A stretch of 32,000 bases of DNA from Vreelandella stevensii S18214 (GTDB lineage: Bacteria > Pseudomonadota > Gammaproteobacteria > Pseudomonadales > Halomonadaceae): positions 1-32,000 of the forward strand of contig NZ_AJTS01000042.1 of the NCBI RefSeq assembly GCF_000275725.1, read 5' to 3'. Shown here piece after piece: positions 31,320 through 32,000 of the stretch. A program made the translations under genes and the position numbers. The notes under the pieces were generated by a model. The model worked only from the letters and a program-made list of their open reading frames with translations. It was not told where the DNA came from and ran no database searches. Numbering within the stretch: the stretch's first letter is position 1; every line of letters begins with the position of its first letter.

Positions 31320-31337
31320 GATACTCTTCGGAGTATC
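31320..31337 (+). other. UUCG-capped leader hairpin
   Basis: GATACTC-TTCG-GAGTATC forms a 7-bp stem with a stable UUCG tetraloop, in the pre-16S leader between boxA and the 16S 5' end. It probably belongs to leader folding or processing. Confidence 0.6.
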
Positions 31338-31430
31338 GCAGTGAATTCGTTTGAACCTTGAGCCAAGTTTGATCCGCTTTTGTTGTCTTCGGCTAGTCCT
31401 GAGATGGCGAGTAAGGATCGCATTGATCTT

Positions 31431-32000
<570 letters not shown>

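Overview
The window looks like the chromosome of a gammaproteobacterium of the family Halomonadaceae (Halomonas or a close relative). The evidence is the 16S rRNA start at the right edge, whose variable regions look Halomonas-like to me, and gammaproteobacterial gene blocks: zapA-6S RNA-fau facing ygfB-pepP-ubiH-ubiI; gpmI-envC-ctpA facing yibN-secB; gshB-yqgE-ruvX. GC content is high and genes are tightly packed, so there are many long antisense shadow ORFs. All assignments come from reading the sequence; no database search was run.

Layout. (1) About 1-10,300 is an envelope-sugar region. It holds a partial OpgB/LTA-synthase-type phosphoglycerol transferase, a WaaE-like GT2, two GT9 heptosyltransferase-like genes, a GT4 glycosyltransferase, the Kdo kinase kdkA with an opsX-like heptosyltransferase, then hldE and waaA. 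Together these make ADP-heptose, put Kdo on lipid A, phosphorylate Kdo and build the LPS core. (2) About 10,300-13,070 holds rpiA, ilvA and a small self-contained transcription unit: promoter, structured leader, 32-codon membrane microprotein and strong terminator. (3) About 13,050-19,010 holds fau, 6S RNA and zapA on the minus strand, facing ygfB, pepP, ubiH and ubiI (one-carbon metabolism, RNA polymerase regulation, cell division, peptidase and ubiquinone synthesis). (4) About 19,007-24,823 is a minus-strand gpmI-envC-ctpA operon. An intact 1,718-bp IS1380-like element has split ctpA. The element has imperfect terminal inverted repeats and a GTAAG target duplication, and removing it restores a 431-codon frame exactly. 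(5) About 25,000-29,790 is a plus-strand run: yibN, secB, rsmE, a CvfB-like RNA-binding protein, gshB, yqgE and ruvX. (6) pyrB is on the minus strand, followed by a ribosomal RNA promoter and leader region with boxA and the first 570 bp of 16S rRNA.

The least explained items are the microprotein unit at 12,757-13,068, a 4 x 14-bp tandem repeat just before the WaaE-like start codon, the divergent kdkA and opsX start codons that share one CATG, and a long hairpin at the transposase start. I found no CRISPR array, prophage, toxin-antitoxin pair or recognisable defence system.
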